A stretch of DNA of 29,677 bases from Gemmatimonadota bacterium (GCA_016794735.1 JAEUJK010000384.1:1-29677), one strand, 5' to 3'; counted from the stretch's first letter, positions 1 to 9,403 are shown. Made by a program: numbers and translations. The notes: a model not told the origin generated them from the sequence alone.

Positions 1-536
1 CCCTTCGCGACGTTGTTGATGAGCTCCATGATGACGACCGTCTTGCCCACGCCGGCGCCGCCGAAGAGACCGATCTTGCCACCCTTCACGAACGGGGCGA
101 TCAGGTCGATGACCTTGATGCCCGTCTCGAAGACCTCGGTCTTGGGCTCGAGGTTCACGAAGTCCGGGCGCTTGCGGTGGATCGGCCAGCGTTCGGCGCT
201 CGCCGGGATCGGCTCGCCGTTGTCGACCGGCTCACCCAGCACGTTGAGGATGCGGCCTAACGCGGGGGCGCCAACCGGGACGGAGATCGCCGCGCCGGTG
301 TCGACCGCGTCCATGCCGCGGGAGACGCCGTCGGACGACGACATCGCGACCGCGCGCACCTGGTTGCGGCCGATATGCTGCTGGACCTCGGCAATGACGT
401 GGACGTCGTCGCCCGCGTCGGTGCGCCCCTTCACCTCGAGCGCATTGTAGAGCTCAGGGAGCTTGTCGGCATCGAACTCGACGTCGAGCACCGGTCCGAT
501 GACCTGGACGACTTTGCCGGCGGTAGCTGTAGACAT
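1..536 (-). CDS. atpD: ATP synthase F1 subunit beta, N-terminal part (runs off left edge)
   Basis: Catalytic beta subunit of the F1 head of ATP synthase, which makes ATP from ADP and phosphate on the cytoplasmic face of the membrane. About 178 residues are visible, beginning MSTATAGKVVQVIGPVLDVE. The beta-barrel domain comes first, then the P-loop GGAGVGKT at residues 159-166, followed by VVIMELINN. The ATG start at 536 gives the usual beta-subunit N-terminus. The rest (Walker B, DELSEED region) lies beyond the window. It is the third gene of atpA-atpG-atpD on the minus strand, 44 nt after atpG, the normal order. A rare TTA leucine codon sits at residue 93 within the octamer GCCTAACG (plus-strand reading). 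Identity is certain; only the end is missing. Confidence 0.97.
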   Translation of the reverse strand, partial: MSTATAGKVVQVIGPVLDVEFDADKLPELYNALEVKGRTDAGDDVHVIAEVQQHIGRNQVRAVAMSSSDGVSRGMDAVDTGAAISVPVGAPALGRILNVLGEPVDNGEPIPASAERWPIHRKRPDFVNLEPKTEVFETGIKVIDLIAPFVKGGKIGLFGGAGVGKTVVIMELINNVAK

Positions 537-580
537 GTGGACGTTGGGAACGGAGAGAACGAGGAAGGACGAAGCGACGA

Positions 581-1441
581 CTATTCGAGCGCCGCGGCAC
601 CACCGACGATTTCCGCGATTTCCTGCGTAATCGCCGCCTGGCGCGTGCGGTTGTAGGTCCGACGAAGCACGTTGAGCATTTCCCCGGCGTTGTCGGTCGC
701 GCTCTTCATCGCGGTACGACGCGCGCCCTGTTCGCCGGCGGCCGTCTCCACGAGGGCGCGATACACCTGGTTGCGCACGTAGAGCGGGAGGAGGTCAGAG
801 AGGATCGCCTCGGCCGACGGCGCGAGGATGTAGTCCGCGGTCGCGCCCTTTCGCTCGGGCGGCGCCACCGGGAGGATACGCGAGGTCGTCGGCGGCGTGG
901 AGAGCGCCGAGCGGAACTGCGCGTAGACCAGGTAGACGGCATCGAGATCGCCACGGACAAACTGCGCCATGACGTCGTCGATCAGCGCGCTCGCGTGCTC
1001 GGCGCCCGGCTTCTCGGAGATGCCCGTCGTGACGGTGGCCAGCGGTTCGCCGACGTAGCGGAAGTACCCCACCCCGCGGCGTCCCTCGACATGCAGCTCG
1101 ACCTCGACCCCGCGCTCGCGCAGCTTGACGAGCAGGCCACGCGCCTCGCGAATCAGGTTCGAGTTGAAGCCACCGCACAACCCGCGGTCGGCGGTCATGA
1201 GGATCACCGCCGCGCGACGCTCACGCTCCGGCTGCCGGAGCAGCGGGAAGTGCTCGGCCAGCGCCGGCGAGTAGAGGCTCGAGAGCACCTCACCGAGCGC
1301 GTTCGCGTACGGCCGCGCGGAGGTCACGCGATCGAGCGCCCGCTTCATCTTCGCGGTCGCCACCATTTCCATGGTGCGCGTGATCTTTCGCGTGTTTTCG
1401 GTCGTCTTGATGCGACCCTTCAGTTCGCGTCCCTTGGCCAT
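581..1441 (-). CDS. atpG: ATP synthase F1 subunit gamma
   Basis: Central rotor stalk of ATP synthase, coupling c-ring rotation to catalysis in the alpha3beta3 head. The 286-residue product has the diagnostic N-terminal helix (MAKGRELKGRIKTTENTRKI, then TMEMVATAKMKRA). It has the DRGLCGGFNSN motif near residue 105 and the C-terminal helix with MKSATDNAGEMLNVLRRTYN and QAAITQEIAEIVGGAAAL. Length is normal for the family. It lies between atpA (39 nt upstream) and atpD (44 nt downstream) on the same strand, so the three are almost certainly one transcript. Confidence 0.98.
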   Translation of the reverse strand: MAKGRELKGRIKTTENTRKITRTMEMVATAKMKRALDRVTSARPYANALGEVLSSLYSPALAEHFPLLRQPERERRAAVILMTADRGLCGGFNSNLIREARGLLVKLRERGVEVELHVEGRRGVGYFRYVGEPLATVTTGISEKPGAEHASALIDDVMAQFVRGDLDAVYLVYAQFRSALSTPPTTSRILPVAPPERKGATADYILAPSAEAILSDLLPLYVRNQVYRALVETAAGEQGARRTAMKSATDNAGEMLNVLRRTYNRTRQAAITQEIAEIVGGAAALE

Positions 1442-1480
1442 TCGCTAGGTCGTCGGAAGTCGGAGGTCAGGAACCACGCC

Positions 1481-3049
<1,569 letters not shown>

Positions 3050-3084
3050 GTCGGGGCTGGGTGGTGCGGGAGTCGGGAAAAGCT

Positions 3085-3122
3085 CCGGGGGAGCTTGTGA
3101 AAATTATCACAAGCTCCCCCGG
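3085..3122 (-). terminator. 16-bp perfect inverted repeat between protease gene and atpA
   Basis: Arms 3085-3100 and 3107-3122 are perfect reverse complements with a 6-nt AT loop. On the minus strand the hairpin is followed by AGCTTTTCCC. It sits 26 nt after the stop of the upstream protease gene, so it can act as an intrinsic terminator separating that unit from atpA. The T-run is short (four), and the same palindrome contains a Rex-like operator, so a terminator role is likely but not the only reading. Confidence 0.6.
3095..3112. promoter_or_regulatory. Rex-like redox operator (TTGTGAAAATTATCACAA) upstream of atpA
   Basis: The 18-mer matches the known Rex repressor box (TTGTGAA-N4-TTCACAA) at 13 of 14 defined positions. 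Rex binds such sites when NADH/NAD+ is low and releases them when NADH rises; known targets are respiratory and fermentative genes. On the minus strand a -10-like GATAAT (3103-3108) lies inside the box and a -35-like TTGAAC (3124-3129) lies 15 nt upstream, so a bound repressor would block atpA transcription. The arms extend beyond a normal Rex box to 16 bp, which also suits a terminator. No rex gene is in the window. Confidence 0.45.
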
Positions 3123-3147
3123 GGTTCAAGGCAACCTGGCGGGGCGT

Positions 3148-4446
3148 TTACGGGCTGGGGGCTACGGAGAAGGCCCCGAGCTCGAGGGTCATGTTGACCA
3201 TGGGCGAGACGGCGGCGACAAATCCGCCCAGCCAGCGCTGCCGCGCCCCCCAGTTGATCCCGTGCGCGCGTATCACCGCCCCCTGGAAGACAAAGACGGG
3301 CGAGCCGCTGTCCCCGCTGTCACTGGCGTAGTTCACCATGTCCTGGCAGAGGATCCGGACCCGGTCCATCCCATTCCGCGTGTCGACGCAGGTCCCCCGC
3401 ACCGAGCCCCGGGTCCAGCCGGTGGTCTGCCCGACCTTGTCGAGCACGTCGCCCCAGGTCGCGTGGCCGGCGTTGGACGCGACCTGAAAGGTGGGGCTGT
3501 TGGGATCGATAGTTGTCGAGAAAGGCGCCCCGTCGAGATCGAGGAACTCCGGTTGCGCCACCGTCGCGAAGGAATTCTGGACGACGCGACCGATCAAGGC
3601 GGCGTCGCTGTAGCGACACAGCTTGTTGTTGAATGCGCCACACGCCCAGCCGCGCGGGTCCACGATCTCCACGCCGGCGGAATCCGTCGCGGCATTCTGC
3701 CCCTGGAGGAAACGGACACCGTCCAGGCTCCAGAAGCTGCGCGTGCAGTGCGAGTTGGTGACAAACCCCGGAGCGCCAGCTCGCATGGTGATGAACCCGA
3801 GGGTACATCCCGACGTCTGCTCGTTGACCTCGAGCCCACCCATGAGCGGACGCACGCGGTCCGACAGGTCGACCTGCAGGCGCATCGGGGTGGTCGTGTC
3901 GACCCCTACCGCGGCGATTGGGACCGACCGCCGTCGCGCAACCGCCAGCACCGTCGATGTTGCCGCAGGATTCCCCACCCCGACGAGCACGCGATTCCCC
4001 TGCTCATCCAGATCGAGATACTCGACGTCCTCCAGCTCCATCAACTCCGGAAAGACGCTGTCGCGCCACCGCACGAGCTCCAGGAACGACCAGGTTGCCC
4101 GCAGCGCACGCACGCGTCCGGTGCGCCCCAGGCCTCGATGCGCCGTTCCCTGGCCGGATGGTCCGTACTTCGCGACAGCGGCGAAGGCGCGCAGCGAATC
4201 CGCGAGGTCCGTCACGGCGACGACCAGGTCGCCACGATCGAAATGGAAGCCGGCGAAACTGGGGACTTCCACGGCGATCGCGTGGAACCACTCCTCCTGC
4301 GGACGCACGATCGCCAGCGCGCTTCCTCCTTGCTGATTGGCGGTCACGTCGCGCTCGGCGATGTGTGGCGGATCGAGGGGCTCACCGCAGGCGGCCATCA
4401 TGGCAACGGCCAGGGAGCCCAGGGCGATGCGCATGTCGCGATTCAT
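3148..4446 (-). CDS. Lipoprotein S1-type (chymotrypsin-like) serine protease, second of a tandem pair
   Basis: Predicted exported, lipid-anchored serine endopeptidase of 432 residues; substrate unknown. The start at 4446 gives a signal peptide (MNRDMRIALGSLAVAMMAAC) with a lipobox cysteine at residue 20. In-frame codons further upstream lie inside the neighbouring gene and give non-signal sequence. About 200 residues of N-terminal region (possible propeptide) precede the protease domain. The apparent triad is His233 in TNSHC, Asp281 in RYSDAA and Ser380 in GDSGSPVF, with cysteines suited to disulfides (214, 234, 269, 277, 353, 367). The start overlaps the stop of the upstream paralogue by ATGA, implying translational coupling. 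A hydrolytically inactive sensor or binder cannot be excluded, but all triad residues are present. Confidence 0.85.
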   Translation of the reverse strand: MNRDMRIALGSLAVAMMAACGEPLDPPHIAERDVTANQQGGSALAIVRPQEEWFHAIAVEVPSFAGFHFDRGDLVVAVTDLADSLRAFAAVAKYGPSGQGTAHRGLGRTGRVRALRATWSFLELVRWRDSVFPELMELEDVEYLDLDEQGNRVLVGVGNPAATSTVLAVARRRSVPIAAVGVDTTTPMRLQVDLSDRVRPLMGGLEVNEQTSGCTLGFITMRAGAPGFVTNSHCTRSFWSLDGVRFLQGQNAATDSAGVEIVDPRGWACGAFNNKLCRYSDAALIGRVVQNSFATVAQPEFLDLDGAPFSTTIDPNSPTFQVASNAGHATWGDVLDKVGQTTGWTRGSVRGTCVDTRNGMDRVRILCQDMVNYASDSGDSGSPVFVFQGAVIRAHGINWGARQRWLGGFVAAVSPMVNMTLELGAFSVAPSP

Positions 4447-5759
4447 GGCACCACCGGGGTGAGGCCGCCGAGGTCGAGGACGACATTCGGCAGCGGGGAG
4501 AGGTACGTGTCGGCGCGACCGAACAGGTGAACGCGTCCACCCCACAGGATCCCGTGCGCCTGCACGGTGGCTCCGAGAAAGACAAACACGGGAGAACCGC
4601 TGTCGCCGTCGAAGCTGAAGGTGTGCGCCTCGTCCTGGCAGAGGACGCGTTCCCTGGTCTCCAGGGGGCCCCGCTTGAGGTCGACGCACGTCCGCGTGAC
4701 CTCACCCGTCGTCCACCCGGTGGCCATCCCCACCTTGTCGAGGACGTCACCCACCGTCGCGCTGGTGGTCGTGCTCGTGACCGTGAAGTTCGGCTGGGTC
4801 GCGTCGATGACGTGCGAACCGAAGGAATCGCCGGGGTCGACGGTCACGATCGTGGGGCGCGCGACCGCGCCAACGAGCCGATTGCCGGTCGCCTGGCCCA
4901 GGATCGCCGCGTCACTGTAGCGACAGGTCTTTCGGCCACGCCGCCCGCACGCGAACCCCGGCACGTCCCGCACCTCGCGCCCGATGGAGTCGGCGACGAT
5001 CCCCGCCCCAACCTGGAATTGCGGGGCCTGGTCCGGCCCCCAGAAGGTGTCCGAGCAATGCGAATTGGTCAGGAATCCCGTTTCGATCCCGGCCGTACTC
5101 GCAAAGCGGATGACATACCCCAACGTGCACAGGTCCTGGTTCCGCTGGGTGATCTGGAGCCCCGCGCGCACGGGACGGACACGTTCCGTGAGCAGCGCGA
5201 ACGGCCGGGCCTCCGCGACCACGTCGACGGTGAGCGCACGCTGCGGCAGGCCTAACGAGGTGGCGACGCCCTGGACCCAGCGTTCGGCCGCCACGTCGGT
5301 GACGCCCACGGCGATGGCATTCGCGCGTTCATCCAGGTCGATGTACTCGACGCTGTCGGACTCGATGACGACCGCGAACAGCGCGTCGCGCCACGCCGCG
5401 AGCTGCGTGAACGAAAAGGCCGCCGTGACAAGCCGTGTCCTGCCGGTGCGTTGCCCGGACGTGTGCCGTGCACCCTCTGACCCGGTTCCATCCCGGCGGA
5501 CCAGGGCCACGGCGCGGCCCCCATCTGCCGTGTCGGTCAGGGCGATGACCAGGTCCCCGCGATCGTAGTAGTACCCGCCGAACGTCGGCACCACCGCCGC
5601 CACCTGCACGAACTTCTCTTCCTGCGGCCGGCGAATGTTCGCCACCGGGATGAACGCGCGAAGATCTCCCGCAGTGTGGGATCCGGGCGCCAGTCCCCGC
5701 TCCGGGGACTCCCCACACGCCACCACCACGCCCACCAGCGCCACGCACCAACGCTTCAT
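4443..5759 (-). CDS. Lipoprotein S1-type (chymotrypsin-like) serine protease, first of a tandem pair
   Basis: Paralogue of the next gene, 438 residues, predicted to be exported and lipid-anchored. The start at 5759 is preferred over an in-frame one at 5780 because AGGAG lies 8 nt before it and because it opens a clean lipoprotein signal (MKRWCVALVGVVVACGES, Cys15). The mature part has a long N-terminal region (shared pattern RPQEE..F, YDRGDLV, VEYIDLDE), then the protease domain with His234 (TNSHC), Asp283 (RYSDAA) and Ser387 (GDSGSPVF). Both paralogues share the whole architecture, so the pair arose by duplication. It contains a TTA codon within GCCTAACG at 5250. The physiological substrate is unknown. 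Confidence 0.85.
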   Translation of the reverse strand: MKRWCVALVGVVVACGESPERGLAPGSHTAGDLRAFIPVANIRRPQEEKFVQVAAVVPTFGGYYYDRGDLVIALTDTADGGRAVALVRRDGTGSEGARHTSGQRTGRTRLVTAAFSFTQLAAWRDALFAVVIESDSVEYIDLDERANAIAVGVTDVAAERWVQGVATSLGLPQRALTVDVVAEARPFALLTERVRPVRAGLQITQRNQDLCTLGYVIRFASTAGIETGFLTNSHCSDTFWGPDQAPQFQVGAGIVADSIGREVRDVPGFACGRRGRKTCRYSDAAILGQATGNRLVGAVARPTIVTVDPGDSFGSHVIDATQPNFTVTSTTTSATVGDVLDKVGMATGWTTGEVTRTCVDLKRGPLETRERVLCQDEAHTFSFDGDSGSPVFVFLGATVQAHGILWGGRVHLFGRADTYLSPLPNVVLDLGGLTPVVP

Positions 5760-5863
5760 CGGACAAACTCCTGCATGCACCCCCCGGGTGGCGGACCGGG
5801 CTCATGGTGCGTCCATGGTCAAACCGCCACGAATCCAGACGCGTGGACGGTGACCAGACGGGA

Positions 5864-6712
5864 TCATCCCCGTGGGCGGCCGGGCTCGGGGGCCGGGCGA
5901 CGCGACCGGCTCCGGTCGCGCGCAAACCGCTCGATGATGTCCACCGCGCGCAGGCGGGCGAGCGAGGTGGGGCGCGTCCCCGCGATGCGGATTGCCGCGG
6001 TGCTCAGGTGCGACGACGAGGCAAACCCCAGCACGTCCGCGACGTCACCGACGTCGTAGCCGGGGTTCTTCGCGAGTTCCGCTGCCGCAATCAACCGGAC
6101 CAGGTCGATGACGCGCTTGATGTTCGGGGCGCCCGCCACCGAGAACGCCCGGCTGAGGTGTTCGCGGGAGACACCGAGGGCGAGGGCAATGACGTCGGTG
6201 AGGATCGGGCGACCACCGTGGCTGACCAACACCTCCCATGCCTGTCGCTGGATGCGCGACTCGAGCTGGAGCACCGGGGGTGGCTCGTGCAGCGCCTGCG
6301 CAAATCGCCGCGTGAATGCCTGCTCCTCGACCAGCTGGCGCAGGACGGCGTCGTCGACATGCTCCACCACGATGTCGGCGAAATCCGCGGCAGCCGCGCG
6401 CGCGGCGAGGCTCGTGTCGGACGCGCGCAGCGGCGTCATCCCCAGGAAGGGCGCGCTCGGGAATTCACGCGCGAGGGCGAGGGCCGCGACCGTGTCTTCC
6501 GTGGGCGCGGCCAGGTCAATGATCGCCGCATCCACGAGGCGCCGGTGAAACGCCGCCGCGAGTTCGCGTCGGGTGCGCACCAGGTACAGCGAGGCGTGCC
6601 GCCGGGAGAAGGTGTGCCGCAGGATCGTCCGCACGCGGTCGCGACTGGCCAGCGCCACGACACACGGGGGAGGCGCGGGGATCGACGTGGCAACCGGCGC
6701 GGCGCGTGTCAT
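5864..6712 (-). CDS. Pseudo-receiver plus AraC-type DNA-binding transcription regulator
   Basis: Predicted cytoplasmic regulator of 282 residues. The start at 6712 (MTRAAPVATS) overlaps the Nudix stop as ATGA; longer in-frame starts run back into the Nudix gene and give arginine/glycine-rich sequence. Residues 17-120 look like a receiver fold (VVALASRDRVRTIL, DAAIIDLA with Asp66). They lack the N-terminal acidic pair and the conserved lysine, so ordinary phosphorylation is doubtful. Residues about 150-255 form two helix-turn-helix units of the AraC family (ILTDVIALALGVSREHLSRAF, then DVADVLGFASSSHLSTAAIR). It is the last gene of an mlaF-like/Nudix/regulator unit. Target genes cannot be told from the sequence. 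Confidence 0.75.
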   Translation of the reverse strand: MTRAAPVATSIPAPPPCVVALASRDRVRTILRHTFSRRHASLYLVRTRRELAAAFHRRLVDAAIIDLAAPTEDTVAALALAREFPSAPFLGMTPLRASDTSLAARAAAADFADIVVEHVDDAVLRQLVEEQAFTRRFAQALHEPPPVLQLESRIQRQAWEVLVSHGGRPILTDVIALALGVSREHLSRAFSVAGAPNIKRVIDLVRLIAAAELAKNPGYDVGDVADVLGFASSSHLSTAAIRIAGTRPTSLARLRAVDIIERFARDRSRSRRPAPEPGRPRG

Positions 6713-7191
6713 CCGCGCGCCGCCTCGACCCAGTCCGCCGCCCGCCGCAGCACGTCCCGCGCGTTGTCGTACGCAATCATCTCGATCGCATGGGACAGCT
6801 CCACCCACCGGCACTCGGTGATCCCCTCTTCCTTCTGCGGAACGGTAGGTGCCCCAAACGACTCCAGCAGGAAGAAGTGGCACCACTTGTGGATGTGCTT
6901 GCCGCGAAACTGGAAGTGCCAGTCGATCGAGCCGAGGGAGGCCAGCATGTGCAGGTCGTCCAGTCCCGTCTCCTCGCGCACCTCGCGGAGCGCGGCCTGC
7001 TCCGCAGTCTCGCCGTCCTCGAGGTGTCCCTTGGGAAAGCCCCAGTTCTTGTACGAGTCCCGGATCACCAGGTAGCTCGCGGTCGCCCCCTCGCGACGCA
7101 GGACGACGCCCCCGGCGGAGACTTCCTCGCGCGGCGAGGCGCCGGCGCGCGAACGGGCGCCCCGACGGGGCCGACGGCCACGGCGCGGCAT
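6709..7191 (-). CDS. Nudix hydrolase (MutT/Ap4A-hydrolase-like)
   Basis: Predicted metal-dependent pyrophosphohydrolase of 160 residues acting on a nucleoside diphosphate linked to another group. The Nudix box is complete: G-HLEDG-E-TAEQAAL-RE-VREE-TGL, around residues 55-77, with the catalytic REVREE glutamates. The segment DWHFQFRGKHIHKWCHFFL before the C-terminal WVEL resembles the Ap4A-type/ADP-ribose branch, but the substrate cannot be fixed from sequence. An arginine-rich N-terminal tail (about 20 residues) precedes the domain. Its ATG follows the mlaF-like TAG immediately and its stop overlaps the next start by ATGA, so the three genes are co-transcribed. Confidence 0.9.
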   Translation of the reverse strand: MPRRGRRPRRGARSRAGASPREEVSAGGVVLRREGATASYLVIRDSYKNWGFPKGHLEDGETAEQAALREVREETGLDDLHMLASLGSIDWHFQFRGKHIHKWCHFFLLESFGAPTVPQKEEGITECRWVELSHAIEMIAYDNARDVLRRAADWVEAARG

Positions 7192-7941
7192 CTACACGCC
7201 CGCAGTATCGTCGAGGTCGGCGCGCCCCTCGACAAACTGGCGCACGACCTCGTCACTCGACTGACGGATCTCGTCCACGGTCCCCACCTGGCGGACGCGC
7301 CCCTCATAGAGCATCGCGATGCGCGTCCCGACACGAAACGCGGACTTCATGTCGTGCGTGATCACGATGGAGGTGACGCCCAGGCGGTCGCGCATGCGCA
7401 CCATGAGGTTGTCGATCACCGCCGAGGTGACGGGATCCAGCCCCGTCGTGGGTTCATCGTAGAGGATGTACGATGGCCGCAGCGCGATGGCGCGCGCGAG
7501 CCCGACCCGCTTGCGCATCCCGCCCGACAACTCCGCCGGAAACTTGGATTCCACGCCGGGGAGGTCGACGAGCTCGAGCACCTCGGCGACGCGATCCCGG
7601 ATTTGCTGTTCCGTCATCGTGCCGCGCTTGCGAAGGCCCATGGCGACGTTCTCGCCGATGTTCATGGAGTCGAACAGGGCGGCGAACTGGAACACGTAGC
7701 CGATCTTCGCGCGCAATTCATAGAGGTCGCGCCGTGGGAGCGCCGGGACCTCCTGCCCGTCGACGAACACCGTCCCCTGGTCCGGGTGGAGCAATCCGAC
7801 GATGTGCTTGATCGCCACGGACTTCCCGGTGCCCGAGTACCCGATGATCACCATGGTCTCTCCCTCCTTCACTTCGAGGGAGAATCCCTGCAGGACTTTC
7901 TTGGGACCGAAGGCCTTGTGGACGTTGTCGAGTACGATCAC
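7192..7941 (-). CDS. ABC transporter ATP-binding protein, MlaF/Ttg2A-like
   Basis: Predicted ATPase of an MCE/Mla-type lipid transporter, which moves phospholipids between inner and outer membranes. The 249-residue protein has Walker A GYSGTGKS (about residues 34-41), a Q-loop region (VFQFAALFDSMNI), the ABC signature LSGGMRKRVGLARAIAL and Walker B ILYDEPTTGLDP. It also has the H-loop ITHDMKSAFRVGTRIAML, all characteristic of MlaF. Translation appears to start at GTG (7941); no strong Shine-Dalgarno is visible. The permease (MlaE) and MCE (MlaD) partners are not adjacent: upstream lies a terminator and a sigma factor gene, downstream a Nudix gene. Partners must therefore be encoded elsewhere. 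Confidence 0.88.
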   Translation of the reverse strand: MIVLDNVHKAFGPKKVLQGFSLEVKEGETMVIIGYSGTGKSVAIKHIVGLLHPDQGTVFVDGQEVPALPRRDLYELRAKIGYVFQFAALFDSMNIGENVAMGLRKRGTMTEQQIRDRVAEVLELVDLPGVESKFPAELSGGMRKRVGLARAIALRPSYILYDEPTTGLDPVTSAVIDNLMVRMRDRLGVTSIVITHDMKSAFRVGTRIAMLYEGRVRQVGTVDEIRQSSDEVVRQFVEGRADLDDTAGV

Positions 7942-7956
7942 CTGAACAGGGGCGGG

Positions 7957-7984
7957 AGACGGCAGACGGCAGACGGCAGACGGC
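7957..7984. repeat. Tandem heptamer AGACGGC x4 upstream of the mlaF-like gene
   Basis: Four exact head-to-tail copies of AGACGGC begin 16 nt upstream of the GTG start of the ABC ATPase gene, in its leader or promoter region. Such short perfect repeats can change copy number by slippage, but no effect is shown here. Confidence 0.9.
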
Positions 7985-8059
7985 AGGTCCGAATCAACAT
8001 CACATCCGTGATGCCGGGAAGGGCTTGCCTTCTGGACCGGCGGCGGGGGGTGCCCGGAG

Positions 8060-8092
8060 AAAAAAACAGGGCCCGGGAGGTCCCGGGCCCTG
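8060..8092 (-). terminator. Intrinsic terminator after the sigma factor gene
   Basis: On the minus strand a 12-bp GC-rich inverted repeat (arms 8067-8078 and 8081-8092) is followed directly by seven Ts. It begins 19 nt after the sigma factor stop codon. This is a canonical rho-independent terminator. Confidence 0.95.
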
Positions 8093-8111
8093 CTGACGTG
8101 CGGTGGTGAGA

Positions 8112-8999
8112 CTAGGCGGCGAAGCTCGACAAGGCGCGGCCGACGTCGCCCTCGCGGAGGCGCTTGAGCGCCCGGTCGCGCAGCTGACGCACGCGCTCGC
8201 GAGTGACGCCGAGCATGGAGCCGATTTCCTCGAGGGTGTGTTCGCGTCCGCCTTCGAGGCCGAAGTAGAGCCGGAGCACCTTGGCATCCCTCGGCGGCAG
8301 GGTGGAGAGCGCGAGCTCGATTTCATCGGTGAGGAAGCGGTTCATCGCTTCCTCTTCCGTGTCGGGCATCTCGTCAGCGACGAAACGCTCGATGAGGGCA
8401 CGGTCGCCCTCGGGGTCCATCGGGGCGTCGAGGCGAACGTCGCCGGTGTTCAGGGCGGCCAGCGACTGGACGACGTCGACGGAGAGCCCGGTGAGGCGGG
8501 AGAGTTCGTCCGGGGTGGGCTCGCGGCGCAGCTGCTGGCGGAGGATTTCCGACGCCTTGATGATGCGCGAGAGGTCCGCCGTGCGGTTGAGCGGAACGCG
8601 GACGGTGCGCCCCTGGCGGGCGAGGGAGGACAGAATGGCCTGTCGGATCCACCAGACGGCGTACGAGATGAACTTGACCCCCTGATCGGGGTCGAACTTC
8701 CGGGCGGCGGTGAGCAAGCCGACGTTCCCCTCGCCGATCAGGTCGATCAGGGGGAGTCCGCGATTCTGGTACTTCTTGGCGACGGAGATCACGAAGCGCA
8801 GGTTGCGCTTTACCAATTCTTGCAGGGCGTCCTGATCGCCGGCCCGGATCTTCCGGGCGAGCTCGATCTCCTCCATCCCCTTGAGGAGGGGATAGGTGCT
8901 GACTTCGTAGAGGTACTGATCCAGGATATCGCGCTCCGGCTCGCTCGGCGCGATCCCCTGGGGGGTCGTGCGGCGGCGGCGGCGCTTGACGTCGGTCAT
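8112..8999 (-). CDS. rpoD: RNA polymerase sigma-70 family factor, primary-type (RpoD/SigA-like)
   Basis: Promoter-recognition subunit of RNA polymerase, 295 residues. Region 1.2 (DILDQYLYEVSTYPLL, from residue 24) and region 2 (VKRNLRFVISVAKKYQNRGL, LIDLIGEGNVGLLTAARKFD, KFISYAVWWIRQAI) are present. Region 3 (about 135-210) and region 4, with the -35 helix HTLEEIGSMLGVTRERVRQL (about 254-273), follow. The core motifs are those of primary sigmas, but region 1.1 and the non-conserved insertion are absent, so it is shorter than classic RpoD and could be a group 2 paralogue. The start at 8999 is preferred over upstream alternatives because it has GAGGA 10 nt before it. A strong terminator follows. 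Confidence 0.88.
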   Translation of the reverse strand: MTDVKRRRRRTTPQGIAPSEPERDILDQYLYEVSTYPLLKGMEEIELARKIRAGDQDALQELVKRNLRFVISVAKKYQNRGLPLIDLIGEGNVGLLTAARKFDPDQGVKFISYAVWWIRQAILSSLARQGRTVRVPLNRTADLSRIIKASEILRQQLRREPTPDELSRLTGLSVDVVQSLAALNTGDVRLDAPMDPEGDRALIERFVADEMPDTEEEAMNRFLTDEIELALSTLPPRDAKVLRLYFGLEGGREHTLEEIGSMLGVTRERVRQLRDRALKRLREGDVGRALSSFAA

Positions 9000-9180
9000 G
9001 TTGGCAAGGTCCTCGTGGACACTGAAATTCGATATTGAACCAACCGCAGCGGTGCGGCCGGAGTTTCCGCGCGACACGGTGATGCCGACGGCCAGTATCG
9101 GCTCTCGTCAGGCAGCGAAAGACGCCGCGAAAAGTCGCTGCAAAATACGGTCGGGGAAGGAATCCGCTAGAGTCGATTTC

Positions 9181-9209
9181 TTGACTTCGACTATACCCCC
9201 GGATACAAT
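9181..9209 (+). promoter_or_regulatory. Sigma-70 promoter for the tRNA operon
   Basis: TTGACT (9181-9186) and TACAAT (9204-9209) are separated by exactly 17 nt, close to the sigma-70 consensus. Transcription should start near 9216, about 33 nt before the first tRNA. The AT content stands out from the surrounding GC-rich DNA. Confidence 0.85.
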
Positions 9210-9248
9210 TCTCGGTTCCTAATCCGCCGCTTGGGTGGGGGGGATTCT

Positions 9249-9321
<73 letters not shown>

Positions 9322-9403
9322 TCGCCGGCGGCACGACAGGGGTAGCCGGCGGCTGGAGAAGCAGGATCCCCTGACGGGTGTGTACGTTGGTGTTGCAGGT
9401 CAT

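Noticed and set aside
255..262. GCCTAAC words as possible integron attC core sites
   Set aside because: They are single copies inside conserved genes, with no paired inverse core, cassette structure or integrase.
5760..5863. TTGACC on the minus strand before the protease pair as a possible -35 box
   Set aside because: No acceptable -10 hexamer occurs 16-18 nt downstream, so no promoter is called.
9095..9102. GCCGATAC on the minus strand upstream of the sigma factor gene
   Set aside because: Same -10 word as the sigma-28 elements, but no TCAA-like box at the matching distance and no flagellar gene follows. A 7-8-mer of this kind is expected a few times by chance.
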